DNA from: Chaetoderma sp. LZ-2023a
Lineage: Eukaryota > Mollusca > Caudofoveata > Chaetodermatida > Chaetodermatidae
Assembly (NCBI GenBank): GCA_034401795.1
Contig: CM067367.1
Span: 29,036,690 to 29,100,689 of the forward strand
DNA length: 64,000 nt
Reading direction: 5' to 3'
Shown: piece by piece, positions 1 to 10,733 of the stretch
Layout of the letters: the number at the start of each line of letters is the position of its first letter
Position numbering within the stretch: position 1 is the stretch's first letter
Notes under the pieces: generated by a model
What the model saw: only the letters and a program-made list of their open reading frames with translations
Told to the model about the DNA's origin: nothing
Databases searched by the model: none
Translations under genes and position numbers: made by a program

Positions 1-54
1 ACGACACGACGATGTTAACAACAACGACGACGACGACGACGACGACAACAACAA

Positions 55-97
<43 letters not shown>

Positions 98-612
98 AGC
101 ATCATCATCATCATCATCATCATCACCCACATTACCACCACTACTACCATTACCACCATCACTACCATCACCACGGCGGCCGGCACCGCCTCCGCCACCA
201 GCACCACCAACACCACCACAACACCACCACAACACCATCACCACCACTACCGCCACCACCACCACTGCTGCTGCCAATAGCACCACCACTACCACAAACT
301 CCAACAGCAGCAGCACCACCACCACCCCCTCCACCACCACCGCCGCCGCCACCACCGCCGCCGTCGCCATCGCCGACACTGCCACTGGCGCTGTCAACAC
401 CAGCGCCACCGTCGAAACTACCACCATCAGCAGCACCAGCACAAGCCCCATGACTATCACCACCTCCACCCCCACCACTACTACTACTACCACCACCACC
501 ACCACACCAACACCACTACCACCGCCACCGCCACCACCACCACCGCCACTACCACCACCACCACCACCACCGCCGCCGCCGCCGCCACCAAACAACACTA
601 CCGCTGCCACCT
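1..612. repeat. Compound trinucleotide microsatellite
   Basis: Runs of ACG, CAT, CAG and CAC/CCG triplets follow one another without a break. The 202-codon open frame read through it is only homopolymer-like Thr, Ser, Ala and Pro runs, so it is a by-product of stop-free triplet repeats and not a gene. Confidence 0.92.
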
Positions 613-1114
613 CTACGTAATAGTACTTATTATATTTTACAATCGTGTCAGATTTTATAACAATCAATTTACAAATTATGACCACGTACACTAAAAGTTC
701 TGTCTGCGAAACGTAATTAGACACCGCGTAACATCTGATCAGTTTCCAGTCAAATAAAAAAGAAAAAACTCAAAACGGTTACACAAACAAATTAGTCATC
801 AGAGCCCGCGCTTTTTGATGGATCGAGTGATGCGAAATTCCGTTATTAAATTATTGCTGCTTTTTAGCTAAAATATTAATGTTTTGTTCTTACACGTTTG
901 AGGTGCAAAGATAACTTCGGTAACCGAGGCGAAAGGATATAGTTAGATTACGCCCTATTACACGGCAGGTTAAAAATGGAAAAGTTTATAAGAGATGTCT
1001 TTGGGTCGCTTTGAAAGCGTCCTTTCTGACAAAAATGATGGATTGGTTATGCGGCGTGTGTGTTGGTGCTATAGCCAGCTTAGCACCTCGCGCCCTGAAT
1101 TCCCAGATTGTCGG
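613..1114. other. Anonymous AT-rich sequence
   Basis: No open frame of useful length and no recognisable repeat or RNA gene was seen here. Confidence 0.5.
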
Positions 1115-1270
1115 TTTCAAAATAACTATACAGGTAGGCCTAAGGTGTTGAATATTTTGGAAATAATTTGACAGGAGGCTGTTGCTGCCATAGGCAGCAA
1201 CAGCTTCCAGTTAAATTAATTTCAAAATATTCAACAGAATAGTTATTAAATCGTAAAGGCTAATTGGTGT
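1115..1270. repeat. Foldback repeat, outlying degenerate copy
   Basis: An imperfect inverted repeat spans 1147-1235. The arms meet at a short loop near 1190 between GTTGCTGCC and GGCAGCAAC. The core GTTGAATATTTTG...CAAAATATTCAAC and the flank TATTAAATCGTAAAG are those of the family abundant at 40.6-60.4 kb. The outer parts of the full-length unit are missing or unrecognisable. Confidence 0.75.
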
Positions 1271-1599
1271 TTGGTTCTTTCTGAGTTTAAAGGGTTAAGC
1301 CGATGACGCTCCCACTCACCTCCATCCACCCACCCCAGCGTCTGAGAGGTGACGGGTGCTGAAGTCAATAGCTTTCATTACACTAAAATAACCAGTTAAC
1401 TCATTTGTGTTATTATAAGGCCCGCTGACCCATCTCCCACTACACCGCCACGGGACAACTAACCTATTCTTATTATACACGAAAATATAGTCGTGTAACG
1501 ATGGCTGATTTTGAAAACAATTTGACTGAAAGCCGTCGCTGTCTAAATTCAGCTTAGTTAAGATCCGTATTTTAGATTTATTAAATGGGAGTTCGGAAA

Positions 1600-2175
1600 G
1601 TTGGAATCTGGCGACGGTGGGGGTGGGACACCAGGCCACCCCCACCCCCACTAATGACATCTTTACTATGAATTCCAAAATGGTGCGCCCCAACACACAC
1701 ACACCCCCCCCCCCCCCTATATGCATACACTAAATAGAGGGCTGTCACCATAGCCGTACCAATATTTTCAAACATAATCCATTGTTTATCATTGTTAAAA
1801 AAATCCAAAGATTTTAGGGCGGATGGGGGTATTCGATCCACTCCACCCCTTCCCCCACCTCCACTCAACATCACACGCCGCACAATATGGGTCCAGCCTA
1901 ATGCAGCAGCAACTTTCAATCAAAATATTTTCAAAATAACAAGTCTTTTAAATCTACGGTTATTTTACACTTTCTTTTAATTGAAAACGATTCTGCCATA
2001 ATAAGCATTGAAAAGTATTTTCAAAAGTTTGTTCATTAGCCGCCTGACATCCACCCACACCACCCCGCGGACAACGTACTTCCCAACCCCACTCCAACCA
2101 ACCACCCACCCCCACCCCACCCAATCCACCCCACCCCACCCCAACCAACCACCACCACCACCATCACCTTCCCAA
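1600..2175. repeat. C-rich low-complexity tracts
   Basis: Several CCACCC-type blocks and a poly-C run lie at about 1630-1650, 1704-1718, 1840-1868 and 2045-2165. Open frames crossing them on both strands are Gly- or Pro-rich artefacts. Confidence 0.8.
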
Positions 2176-3740
2176 TATGGGCAGATTTACCCTCAGTTAT
2201 TTTAGGGAAGAGTGTATACTCTGATAACGAAGCTTACTAGACCGATGCTTGGCACGATATCAGCTCAGTAAGCTGCGTTATCTGGGTAGGATCTGGAAGT
2301 CCTGGTGGGTGGTGTAGGGTGGGTGGTTTAGGAGTAGTGGCGCTGCAAAAAAAAACAACAGTTAGATTTCAACGGATCAAAATCTTCGAGTACAATTAGG
2401 AATTAGCTGAAATTTCATTGCGCTAATGAAAATAGTTACTATCGTACGCTCCCGCTATATAGTTCTTTTTGGCGTATTCAACGTCATTCCCCCTCCTCGA
2501 ACGAATGCTTACGCCGGATTGGGGCACGCGCGCCTCTCCCAATCTATCGTAAGGACTTTTTTCCCGGAGTGCTGACGACAGAGGGAGAATGTGTGTAATG
2601 TTATTTTAGTTAATCCCGAGGTCTGTGTAATTCTCCTGCTATTTCATTAGCAACTGACCTTTATTGAGCCGAGGCGAATTTAAGACCGTTTTCTGTGCAA
2701 TTAGAAAGTGACTGATTGAGCGGCCTTTCAGGGCACAAGAGTAAGCTTAATGAGGGACAGATTGCCGAATTCTGCCCGAACGAGACCACTCCACAATGCC
2801 TCTCAAAGCCGACGCGACGAAAAAAAATTAAGCAAAGTGTAGAAAAATTCGATTGGAATTTTGTCAAGATCGGCGTGATTGATGAGCGAATTCTTTAGAT
2901 AGAAAAACTGCAAAATAAAGGAAAGAAAAGGAACACGTACTCCCCCAGTAGGCCTTACATTGTGATACAAACATTAATACCAATCAATAATAACATAATA
3001 TTCTTTGTCGTTCACCCACCATTCGTCTCCACACCATAACCTTTATTAGGAAATATTAAAATATTAACTCCCGAATCGAGAGCCAGTCAGAAGTAAGGTT
3101 AATATTTCAATGTCCAATGCAGGTGTGCTGGGCTATTATGACAAGCACAGCTGCGAGTGAGAGCTCCAGGACAAACCCCCTAGCGGCCACGATCGCCGCA
3201 GGAACGGCCACTCTCGCAAGCTCCAAGCTGTGAATTGAATGATTGTCACACGCATCCACTTTTAGCACATTCAATAAATAGCATTGCAGAATCGGTATTT
3301 AAAGCCTGTCCATAGCGAATACTGTGTGTGTACCCTCGAAAAAGGGCACTAAAGACAAGTAGCCGCATTATGCAAACTATTATAGGCCTTTGTAACTAAT
3401 AGAACCACACTGTGGAGGTTTGTTAAGATGCGTGGTCTTACAGCCACCCGTATTACAGAATCGCCATCTTTGCCCCCTAGACGCATGTGTCCGTTATAGT
3501 GTTCGCGATACATTCCTTCCATTGACAGATTTATCTGATTGTTTTTTTATCAGGGAGACGTAAACTTTAAGGACATCATCCTGAAAGCGCCAAACATGTT
3601 AATGTTATTTACACTTCGTCGGCTCCCAACCCACCCTCCCCTTCCCACCTCCCACAAATGCAATCAATCATCCGAAATAAATGTCATCAGTGGAATCATT
3701 AATCTAAATATATAATTAATTACAAATACATACATATAAC
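2176..3740. other. No recognisable gene
   Basis: Only short overlapping frames on both strands (60-68 codons near 2661-2898) are present. None shows a domain, a credible start or repeat homology elsewhere in the window. Confidence 0.5.
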
Positions 3741-3747
3741 TGAAACT

Positions 3748-4015
3748 CAGTGTCTACCTGCTTGCCTGTCTGCCTGCCGTTCCACCTGCCTGCCTGCCCG
3801 TCTGCCTGGGGTGGCTGCCTGCCTGCCTGTCTGCCTGGGGTGGCTGCCTGCCTGTCTGCTTGTCGGCTTGCCTGTCTGCCTGCCTGCTCGATCGATCACT
3901 TGCTTGTCTTCCTTCTTGCCCACGTACGTACATGCCTACCTAACTGCCTACCCACTCACCCTAGCATCCACCCATCCATCTATCTACCTATATTTAGCTA
4001 TCTACCCGGTTGCCT
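3748..4015. repeat. Degenerate CTGC/TGCC tandem repeat
   Basis: Imperfect 4-mer repeats (CTGCCTGC, TCTGCCTG, later CTACC and ATCC variants) run through the block. The Cys/Leu/Pro-rich frames of 91-95 codons read through it are artefacts. Confidence 0.85.
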
Positions 4016-4522
4016 GGCTCAGGATTGCGCTTTTTAGGGCTTTATGCTTGCAATTGATCTTAAACCTATTTTTCTGGGGAATATGATGGTCCTGACCAAT
4101 TCTTGATAAAAAAAAAGTTGCTCAAGGTCATCCCTCACCCCTTACACACACACCCTTTAAGGGGGTGGGGGCATGATGAAAATGGAGTGGCTTGTCTAAA
4201 TATTGACCGATTTTGGCAATTTAAGCTTGTAGTCTCATGTATTTATAGGCATGCACAGTTTGAAGAAACAAATTTCGAAATCCAAAATTACCCTCTGTCG
4301 TGCCCAAATATGACAGTAGGTGCATCGAGTGAAGATTTTCTGTATCTCCTTGAAGCTCTGGATTTTGGAGCGTCCAAAGAAATGTTGGGTAGAGTCGTTC
4401 CCAGTTGCTACATCAACATAGTTCCTGGTCAAGATATTCCGCCAGTGCCTTGACATTAGGGTAGGCTAGCCCCTCTTTCGAATTGGGTGTCACCTGCCGG
4501 ACGGATAGTGAACACGGATGTG
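4016..4522. other. Unassigned; weak 116-codon frame
   Basis: A plus-strand frame at 4103-4453 has no recognisable domain. It begins in an A-rich stretch and overlaps minus-strand frames of similar length. I do not regard it as a supported gene. Confidence 0.3.
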
Positions 4523-5215
4523 AGTAGTATAGCACGGTTCGACTGGACTGGTACGGACCGTCCCAGCCAAGCTGGGTGCGGAATGACCGTTCCGGATTCG
4601 CTCCAAGCACGCCCCCTGAGTAGGATGGTACGCGTATATAAGCCCTATGGGAGAGGTTTTCGTTCAAAAGTCCGTTAGAACGCGTAGTGCGCATGCGCGC
4701 GAATCAGAGCTTCCCTGAAACACGTGTCGGAATTGGGAGAGAGTGTATGCCTATAGTGCACAGAGTTGGTGCTAGTGATTTCCTTAAATCATACTATTCT
4801 CGTCGTTCTTGGTACCGATCAGGGCCAGAATAAAACGAGGATCATAGAACTTTTTAGCATTTTAAAAGCGGACCAGAAATGGCCGAATTACCAACAAAAC
4901 TCCCGTTAAATTATTTACAAAATATTGCTTTTGACGTCGTAAATCGCGGGTATGCATTAACTGAATTGGAAATGTGCTGTTCACGTGATAGCCACATCAC
5001 CACTTCTAGCTACACGCTGATTGGCTACAGCTCGCCCACTGATTGGTTGAAGCGCCTGCCTCTGACGTCACGAGTAGTATAAAAGGGACGCAAAAATCGA
5101 AGATCAAGAGCATCATCGGCGTGGAAGCCTGCTGGACCAGCACAGTGCCAGAGGCGGGACAGCTGCTAACCGACGATGATTCCATCCACCATCATCGCGG
5201 TGCCATTCAGAATTT
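4523..5215 (+). repeat. Composite repeat segment A, copy 1
   Basis: This stretch is closely similar and co-linear with 35942-36615. Landmarks in both copies are the block around GTCCCAGCCAAGCTGGGTGC, a GCGTATATA box, AACACGTGTCGGAATTGGGA, and the CCAAT/CRE/TATA block near the end. Small indels separate the copies. It could be an LTR or promoter-bearing leader of the retroelement whose gag lies downstream, because segment D follows in the same order in both copies, but no 3' LTR partner was found. Confidence 0.8.
5020..5090 (+). promoter_or_regulatory. CCAAT-CRE-TATA promoter-like block
   Basis: Two ATTGG boxes (inverted CCAAT, near 5021 and 5042) precede the palindromic CRE TGACGTCA at 5063-5070 and TATAAAAG at 5078-5085. 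The copy at about 36416-36485 keeps the arrangement with substitutions (TGACATCA, CATAAAAG). It resembles a pol II core promoter inside a repeat. Activity is not shown. Confidence 0.55.
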
Positions 5216-5294
5216 AGTTCTCCTGCGCCGGTGGTCAGTCTTGCGACTTTCCGCGATACAACAATTTTGGATGCTCCCGGACGGCCATCCGGAG

Positions 5295-5317
5295 GGGGCG
5301 GGGGGGGGGGGGGGGGG
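5295..5317. repeat. Poly-G tract
   Basis: An 18-base G run (5300-5317) follows a shorter G run. It can form a G-quadruplex and is a likely site of length variation or sequencing error. Confidence 0.85.
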
Positions 5318-5464
5318 CAAAAATAAATTAAAGTAAGAACTCCCGCATCCGGACTTTCCTAAGGGAGCTTTCCTGCGGATGGGCCTTGCGGGCCCGATGT
5401 GATTCTACCGGATGTAAAGCTGATGGTGATTCTTGGTGGATAACTCGCCGGATCTTCTGACCAT

Positions 5465-5718
5465 GCTGAAATGTGTATTCAAACTTCAGCGCTGCTTGTC
5501 GCGTGTGATAATTAACTTTTAGACCACAGTCTGGTGGGACTTTGCTCGGTGCGCCGCAAGAGCTATGCGACGTATCCCGCACCATGTACCCAGTTATTGT
5601 ACATGCATAATTAATTATGACAGTAGCCCTCTCTGTTAATGGGCAACTTTCAACTTTCACACCGCCGTCGCCGGGTGGAAACTTTACAACAAACTGTTTA
5701 AATGTTTAAATCATGTAT
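5465..5718. repeat. Composite repeat segment B, copy 1
   Basis: This is the reverse complement of 36968-37220. It ends at the E1 insertion site, including GTAT 5715-5718. A minus-strand frame at 5328-5660 (110 codons) shares its first 60 or so codons with a plus-strand frame at 37026-37289. Several of the differences change amino acids, so the shared frame looks like repeat homology and not a conserved protein. Confidence 0.8.
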
Positions 5719-5723
5719 GTATA

Positions 5724-5866
5724 TTAACTACAAATTAACCTAGAACAAATTGCAACAGAATTTATTTCTTTTCTGCGGCATTCATGGGACTGCCAGGTGT
5801 CACATATCAAAAGTCCTCCAAAATCCCTCGATGGGAAAGTGGGTAAATTCGCATAGTTAGCTACCG
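5724..5866 (+). repeat. E1 left terminal inverted repeat
   Basis: It pairs with 10943-11094 in inverted orientation. Two perfectly matching blocks (5743-5763, 5802-5824) are followed by a weaker match through the GGGAAAG...GGTAAA stretch near 5837-5852. Divergence between blocks suggests an old element or weakly constrained spacers. Confidence 0.85.
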
Positions 5867-6187
5867 CCATTATCCGAATAATGAAACTTCCCTTACCTGC
5901 TTCATTCCGCAAATAAACGAAGTAGAAATGTTGTCTAAGCTCTGAATTTCATGGTCACGGAAGACAGTAAGCAATTGGCAATATTGCCTTGAACCACTTG
6001 TACAAATTCTCCAAACCACGGATTAAATATGAGTGTATGCACAGGGCCGGGGTAATTTAAAAAAATTATATTTAAAGTAAGTTTAATTTTGTTTTTCGCT
6101 TTTAAAATTTTATATAAAATAAATTGCATTTTAATTTTCACTTTTATCTCACAATTTGAATAAATTTCTATACAATTCAATCAGAAT

Positions 6188-8770
6188 ATGGACATGGATT
6201 TAGATACATGCGTTATTTGTAACCAGAGCCTAGAAAATGGCTCACAAACTGTTAAGCTTCGAGTTAAAGGCTGTGACGGTATTAACAATGCTAGCAGAGC
6301 CCGTGAAAGCGATGTCATAGCTGAAGTAGGACAGAGGGTTCATGTAAAATGTCGACGGGAGTTCATTGATCCCAAGCGGATTGCCCGTGACGCAGAGAAA
6401 ATTGAACAATCTCCGCCACCCATGCGAACACTCCGTTCAGAAAGTCCAACATTCAATTTTAGTGAACATTGTTTGCTATGCGGATACCCTGCAAAAATTC
6501 AAGATGGAAAGAAATGTGGCTATGATATTTATCCAGTAAGTACTCATGACTTTCAATGTAGTATCGCCGAGGCCTGTGAGCAGAGAAAAGACGAATGGGG
6601 CAAACTTGTAGCTGGGCGGCTTGCCTTCACGCCGGATTTATGCGTTGTCAATGCAGTATACCATCAAAGCTGCAGCGTAAATTTTCGAACCATGAAAAAT
6701 ATCCCTCAGCTGCACTCATCTTGCTCATCCCAAAAACATGGAAGGCCAGAAGACTTGGACAGAGTAAGAGCATTTAGTGCGACAATGGCATTTCTTGAAA
6801 ATAATGATGATGAGCAGCTGACCCTGCACGACCTCGTTAATAAAATGCAAGAGTATCTCGATGATAAAGAGAATAAAGCATACAGTACAAAATACATGCA
6901 GGATAAAATAAAAGATAATTATGGCGATGAAATATTTATTAGCACTGTGAATGGTAAGCCAAACGTTGTTACCTTTCGTTCTAAAGCATCTACTATTTTG
7001 ACTGACTTCTATAAGGAACAGAAGAGAAAGGATTCCAAATCAGAGAGCATGCTAATCATCCAGACAGCTGCCAAACTGCTTAGACACGATATTAAGTTAA
7101 TTGATTCATGCACATCATCTGAAAGCTATCCATCAAGGGAGCAAATGAGCGACCCAGTAAAGGCATTGAATTATTTACCAGAGACACTGCGGGAATTATT
7201 GCGGATTTTGTTTACTGGAAAAGACACAGAAATGAAACAGGCATCAGTTGGACAGGCTATTATGCAAGGAACTCGTCCTAGAGTTATTTTGGCACCTTTG
7301 CAGTTCGGGCTGTCATGTGAGATGCACCATAAATTTGGATCTAGATTTATTGTTGACACCTTGTACAAGCACGGATTTGGATGTTCATACGCGGAGATAC
7401 AGAGGTTTGAGCGCAGTGCATCACTTCATGGTGGAGATCTACCACAGCCATTATCAGGCGAGTTCATTCAGTTTGTTGCCGACAATGTGGATCACAATAT
7501 TTGCACAATAGATGGGCATAATACATTTCATGGAATGGGAATCATTGCATCTGTTACACCAGGAAACCTTTCGTGCAAACTTATTCCAAGGATAAATGTA
7601 ACATCTGAAGATATCAAGCAAGTTGGCAAGATCTGTATCAGGAACTTTGAGTCTCAGCATACCAGGAACTTCCCATTGACCTTTAAGGAGTTAACTGCGA
7701 TGGAACAAACAGACCCAACAGCTGACATTGACATCCTCTGGGATTTCTCTTTGTTTCTGCGTTCAAGGAGACAGTCATGGTCTGGCATGATGCAAACTGT
7801 TCACCAAGGAGTTTATCCAGGTAAATCGTCTGTTATTTTCCTTCCGATGATAGATCTAGAGCCAAGTAACATGACCTGCATCTTTTCCACTTTGACTTAT
7901 GTTTGTGAACAGGCAAACCGATACCATGTTGCATCCGTGATTACATTTGATCAGCCCTTATTTTGGAAAGCTATGACTATCATAGAGATTGAGCCGAGCT
8001 GGAGTCCATTAAAGCAAATTATTCTAAGACTCGGAGGTCTTCATATGGAGATGAGCTTCCTTGGCTGCATTGGTCACTTAATGGCAGGAAGCGGTCTTGC
8101 GCCTATTCTAGAGGTAGTCTACGCTGAGAATGCTGTCAAACACATTCTTAGTGGAAAGGCAATTTCTCGAGCAGTTCGAGGACACCTCATGGTTTTTGCT
8201 TCTCTCAGTACAATCTTGATTGCAAATGCATACAACCTACCACTACCTACAATTGCAGATGCTGAAGTTGACACAGTAGAATATTCCGCTGCAATGCATT
8301 CAAAAGAATTGTTTGACAATGATGATAATGTTGCAGGACATGAAACGATTGAAAGTTCCCTAAATAAAAGTCTGGTTAAAGTTGGAGAGCTCTATGATGA
8401 CATTATCAAAAATCCGTATGTAGCTACAAGATTGTCCTCGGAAAATGCATTACATGATGTCAAGGACAAACTAGACTCAGAGAAGGTGGTCATGAAAGAT
8501 AAGAGGACTGCACGACTCTGGCTTTTGTATATGGAGTTGGTTGACATTCTGCGCAAATTCATTAAGGCAGAACGAACTGGTGATTGGAACATGCACCTTC
8601 AGACCGTTCGTGAGATGCTTCCATATTTTGCAGCCGCTGGGCATAATCTGTACGCCAAGTCTGCATATGTATATTTACAAAAGATGTTAGAAATACCTGA
8701 AACTCATCCAGATATACACACCAGCTTCCTCAATGGTCATCATGTCATTCATCGAAGTGATAGGTATTAG
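6188..8770 (+). CDS. E1 ORF, N-terminal part: zinc-ribbon-like protein of the CXC/PIN family
   Basis: An 860-codon intronless frame. Two similar cysteine/histidine modules lie at the N-terminus: C8-x2-C11 with H52-x2-C55, and C95-x2-C98 with H159-x2-C162, likely zinc-binding. The remaining 690 residues are an alpha/beta region I cannot assign to a catalytic family. The start is the first ATG after an AT-rich leader with a TATATAAAA-like stretch near 6110. The frame ends at TAG 8768-8770. The next frame (8810-10642) is in the same phase, and the 13 codons between them are open, so the two are very probably one protein split by a point mutation (TAG is one change from TGG). Relatives with this overall layout occur as lineage-expanded uncharacterised proteins in aquatic invertebrates, as far as I recall. 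A nuclear, DNA-binding role in element mobility is inference. Confidence 0.8.
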   Translation: MDMDLDTCVICNQSLENGSQTVKLRVKGCDGINNASRARESDVIAEVGQRVHVKCRREFIDPKRIARDAEKIEQSPPPMRTLRSESPTFNFSEHCLLCGYPAKIQDGKKCGYDIYPVSTHDFQCSIAEACEQRKDEWGKLVAGRLAFTPDLCVVNAVYHQSCSVNFRTMKNIPQLHSSCSSQKHGRPEDLDRVRAFSATMAFLENNDDEQLTLHDLVNKMQEYLDDKENKAYSTKYMQDKIKDNYGDEIFISTVNGKPNVVTFRSKASTILTDFYKEQKRKDSKSESMLIIQTAAKLLRHDIKLIDSCTSSESYPSREQMSDPVKALNYLPETLRELLRILFTGKDTEMKQASVGQAIMQGTRPRVILAPLQFGLSCEMHHKFGSRFIVDTLYKHGFGCSYAEIQRFERSASLHGGDLPQPLSGEFIQFVADNVDHNICTIDGHNTFHGMGIIASVTPGNLSCKLIPRINVTSEDIKQVGKICIRNFESQHTRNFPLTFKELTAMEQTDPTADIDILWDFSLFLRSRRQSWSGMMQTVHQGVYPGKSSVIFLPMIDLEPSNMTCIFSTLTYVCEQANRYHVASVITFDQPLFWKAMTIIEIEPSWSPLKQIILRLGGLHMEMSFLGCIGHLMAGSGLAPILEVVYAENAVKHILSGKAISRAVRGHLMVFASLSTILIANAYNLPLPTIADAEVDTVEYSAAMHSKELFDNDDNVAGHETIESSLNKSLVKVGELYDDIIKNPYVATRLSSENALHDVKDKLDSEKVVMKDKRTARLWLLYMELVDILRKFIKAERTGDWNMHLQTVREMLPYFAAAGHNLYAKSAYVYLQKMLEIPETHPDIHTSFLNGHHVIHRSDRY

Positions 8771-8809
8771 GCAGGGTTATCTACTGATCTAGTTATTGAG
8801 CAGGTCCTT

Positions 8810-10642
8810 ATGAGAAGTGTAAAGTCAAGTGGTGGTCTAACACGAGGTCGTGGAATGACAGAACTTCAGCGTCTTGTTTGGTTGTTGTCTATGCCCGCAT
8901 GTGCAGATGTGTGTAATGCAATGCAAGAGCTCTCTGGGGTAAACTGTGATTCAAGTGAACAACACAAAGATTCCACACAATCTCGAATAAAGCGTGATAT
9001 GGATGATACTTACAAAATTCTCAAAATCCTTAGTGAACTGAATCCATTTGGACCAGACCCTTCTCTTAGAGGACTTGTTAGTGGATTGTCTGCACATGAA
9101 TCAGTCAATGTTGACGATGCTAAAGATATTGGAGAATCAATTATTAATTCGATGTGTGGCCAATGTGTATCAAGCATTTCGTTCCAGAGAAAGAGACAAG
9201 CTATTACCTTAGCATCCAAAACATCTCTCAAGATTGATGATGAATGTGTACAAATTGATCCACAACTCCTATTTCAAAGACTCAGTTTAATTGCTACAAA
9301 TGGATCAAAAGGGAATCCATCATCTTATTTTGAGTATGAGTTGTGCACTCATCCGCCCGCACTCTTTGATAATTCATCTCTTCCATGGGAAACAAATAAG
9401 CCGGCACTTGCTGATGCATTGTGGAAATTAATTCAAAATGAAGATGCAGTCCTTCCAGATTCTGTCCACTATGTGCTTGATGGAGGAGCTCTATTACACC
9501 GTGTTCCATGGCAGCGTGGAGAGACATTTGCAAATGTTTGTCAAAGATATGTAAAATATTGCATAAGCAAATATGGAAAGGCTACAGTAGTTTTTGATGG
9601 TTATGACCAAGGCGCAGACATAAAAGATGTAACACATAAGAGGCGAACTCGTGGATCAGGCGCAACTGTTGTACTGACTCCGCAAACAGTTGTAACTCTG
9701 AGTAAGCCTGATTTTCTTAGTAACAAGCAGAACAAACATCGGTTAATATCAATCTTAAGTTCATCTCTCGAACAGGCTGGATGCTTAACGATAAAGGCAA
9801 GCGGTGATGCTGATGTCTTAATTACGCAAACGGCTATCTTGGCTTCAAAGTCAACAAATACTGCTCTTGTTGGAGACGATACCGACCTACTGGTGTTGCT
9901 TCTATACCATACTGATATGAATGGCTGTCAGCTATTTTTCAGACCAGAGCCAAAGCAAAATGCAAAGAAACCCCGACTGTGGAATATCAAAATGGCAAAG
10001 GAAAAACTCGGGTTTTGTTTGTGCTCACAGCTGTTATTTATCCATGCTATCCTTGGCTGTGACTCAACATCTAGGCTTTATGGAATTGGAAAATCCGCAT
10101 CCCTTAGCAAAATCCAGTGCTGCAAAGAACTCTCTCAAATTGCTGAAGTGTTTACAATGAGTAATGCGAATAAAGATGACGTGATAAAAGCAGGTGAGAA
10201 GGCAATGCTTATTCTATACAATGGCACTTCAATGGATAGTCTAGTTGCTTTGCGGTACAAGCGATTCAGGGAGAAGGTTGCAAAAAGTTCCAAGTATGTT
10301 GAAGCACGAGATTTACCACCAACACCCGCATCCGCAAAGTTTCACAGTCTTCGCGTGTACTACCAAATTCAAGTTTGGAGAGGAGATGCTGGAGATATGG
10401 ATCCAACAGAATGGGGCTGGAAAGTTCTCAACCACCAAATGCTGCCTGTTAAGACTGACATGCTGGCAGCACCTGACGATTTCCTGTATTCATTTAGATG
10501 CAGCTGCAAAACTGGCTGTGAATCAAAGAGATGCACCTGTAGAAAACATGGGCTCAGCTGCACATCCGCCTGCGAAGACTGTAAGGGTCTCAGTTGCTCG
10601 AATTCAATAACGCTCATTGAGGAAGATGACTTGGATAATTGA
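8810..10642 (+). CDS. E1 ORF, C-terminal part: PIN/FEN-like core plus tesmin/TSO1-type CXC domain
   Basis: A 610-codon frame in phase with the preceding one. Its ATG is only the first Met after the TAG. A PIN/FEN-like core is suggested by spaced acidic motifs: VLDGG (D224), VVFDGYD (D263), GDADVLI (D333, D335), VGDDTDLLVLLLYH (D356, D357, D359) and HAILGCDSTSRLYGIGK (D418), the last resembling the GCD...GIG signature of flap-nuclease-type folds. Residues 564-597 form a CXC domain: C564-x-C566-x3-C570, C575-x-C577, C584-x3-C588-x2-C591, C596-x-N, the pattern of DNA-binding tesmin/TSO1 repeats, here a single repeat. The NVDDA motif near residue 100 recurs in the decayed relative at 50.1-50.4 kb. 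AATAAA at 10728-10733 lies 86 bases past the stop. Nuclease activity is untested inference. Confidence 0.82.
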   Translation: MRSVKSSGGLTRGRGMTELQRLVWLLSMPACADVCNAMQELSGVNCDSSEQHKDSTQSRIKRDMDDTYKILKILSELNPFGPDPSLRGLVSGLSAHESVNVDDAKDIGESIINSMCGQCVSSISFQRKRQAITLASKTSLKIDDECVQIDPQLLFQRLSLIATNGSKGNPSSYFEYELCTHPPALFDNSSLPWETNKPALADALWKLIQNEDAVLPDSVHYVLDGGALLHRVPWQRGETFANVCQRYVKYCISKYGKATVVFDGYDQGADIKDVTHKRRTRGSGATVVLTPQTVVTLSKPDFLSNKQNKHRLISILSSSLEQAGCLTIKASGDADVLITQTAILASKSTNTALVGDDTDLLVLLLYHTDMNGCQLFFRPEPKQNAKKPRLWNIKMAKEKLGFCLCSQLLFIHAILGCDSTSRLYGIGKSASLSKIQCCKELSQIAEVFTMSNANKDDVIKAGEKAMLILYNGTSMDSLVALRYKRFREKVAKSSKYVEARDLPPTPASAKFHSLRVYYQIQVWRGDAGDMDPTEWGWKVLNHQMLPVKTDMLAAPDDFLYSFRCSCKTGCESKRCTCRKHGLSCTSACEDCKGLSCSNSITLIEEDDLDN

Positions 10643-10727
10643 TGCAAGATGAAATTAGTAGAAACCAGGTAACTATGCAATACTATTTCATCTTAGCTTA
10701 GCTTAGAAACACACAATACCGTGACAT

Positions 10728-10733
10728 AATAAA
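10728..10733 (+). promoter_or_regulatory. Polyadenylation signal of the E1 gene
   Basis: A canonical AATAAA sits 86 bases after the stop codon of the E1 frame and inside the element. The position is normal for a pol II transcript, but the region is AT-rich, so chance occurrence is possible. Confidence 0.45.

Noticed and set aside
12-620. A 202-codon Thr/Ser/Pro-rich open frame
   Set aside because: It is translated trinucleotide repeat, with no start context or non-repetitive part.
3750-4086. Two Cys/Leu/Pro-rich frames that look like a small secreted protein
   Set aside because: They are translations of a degenerate CTGC/TGCC tandem repeat.
8768-8810. TAG as a programmed recoding site
   Set aside because: No downstream pseudoknot or readthrough context was evident; a point mutation is the simpler reading.
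10369-10680. Minus-strand 103-codon frame inside the E1 gene
   Set aside because: It is a shadow of the CXC-coding part; its sequence has no domain of its own.
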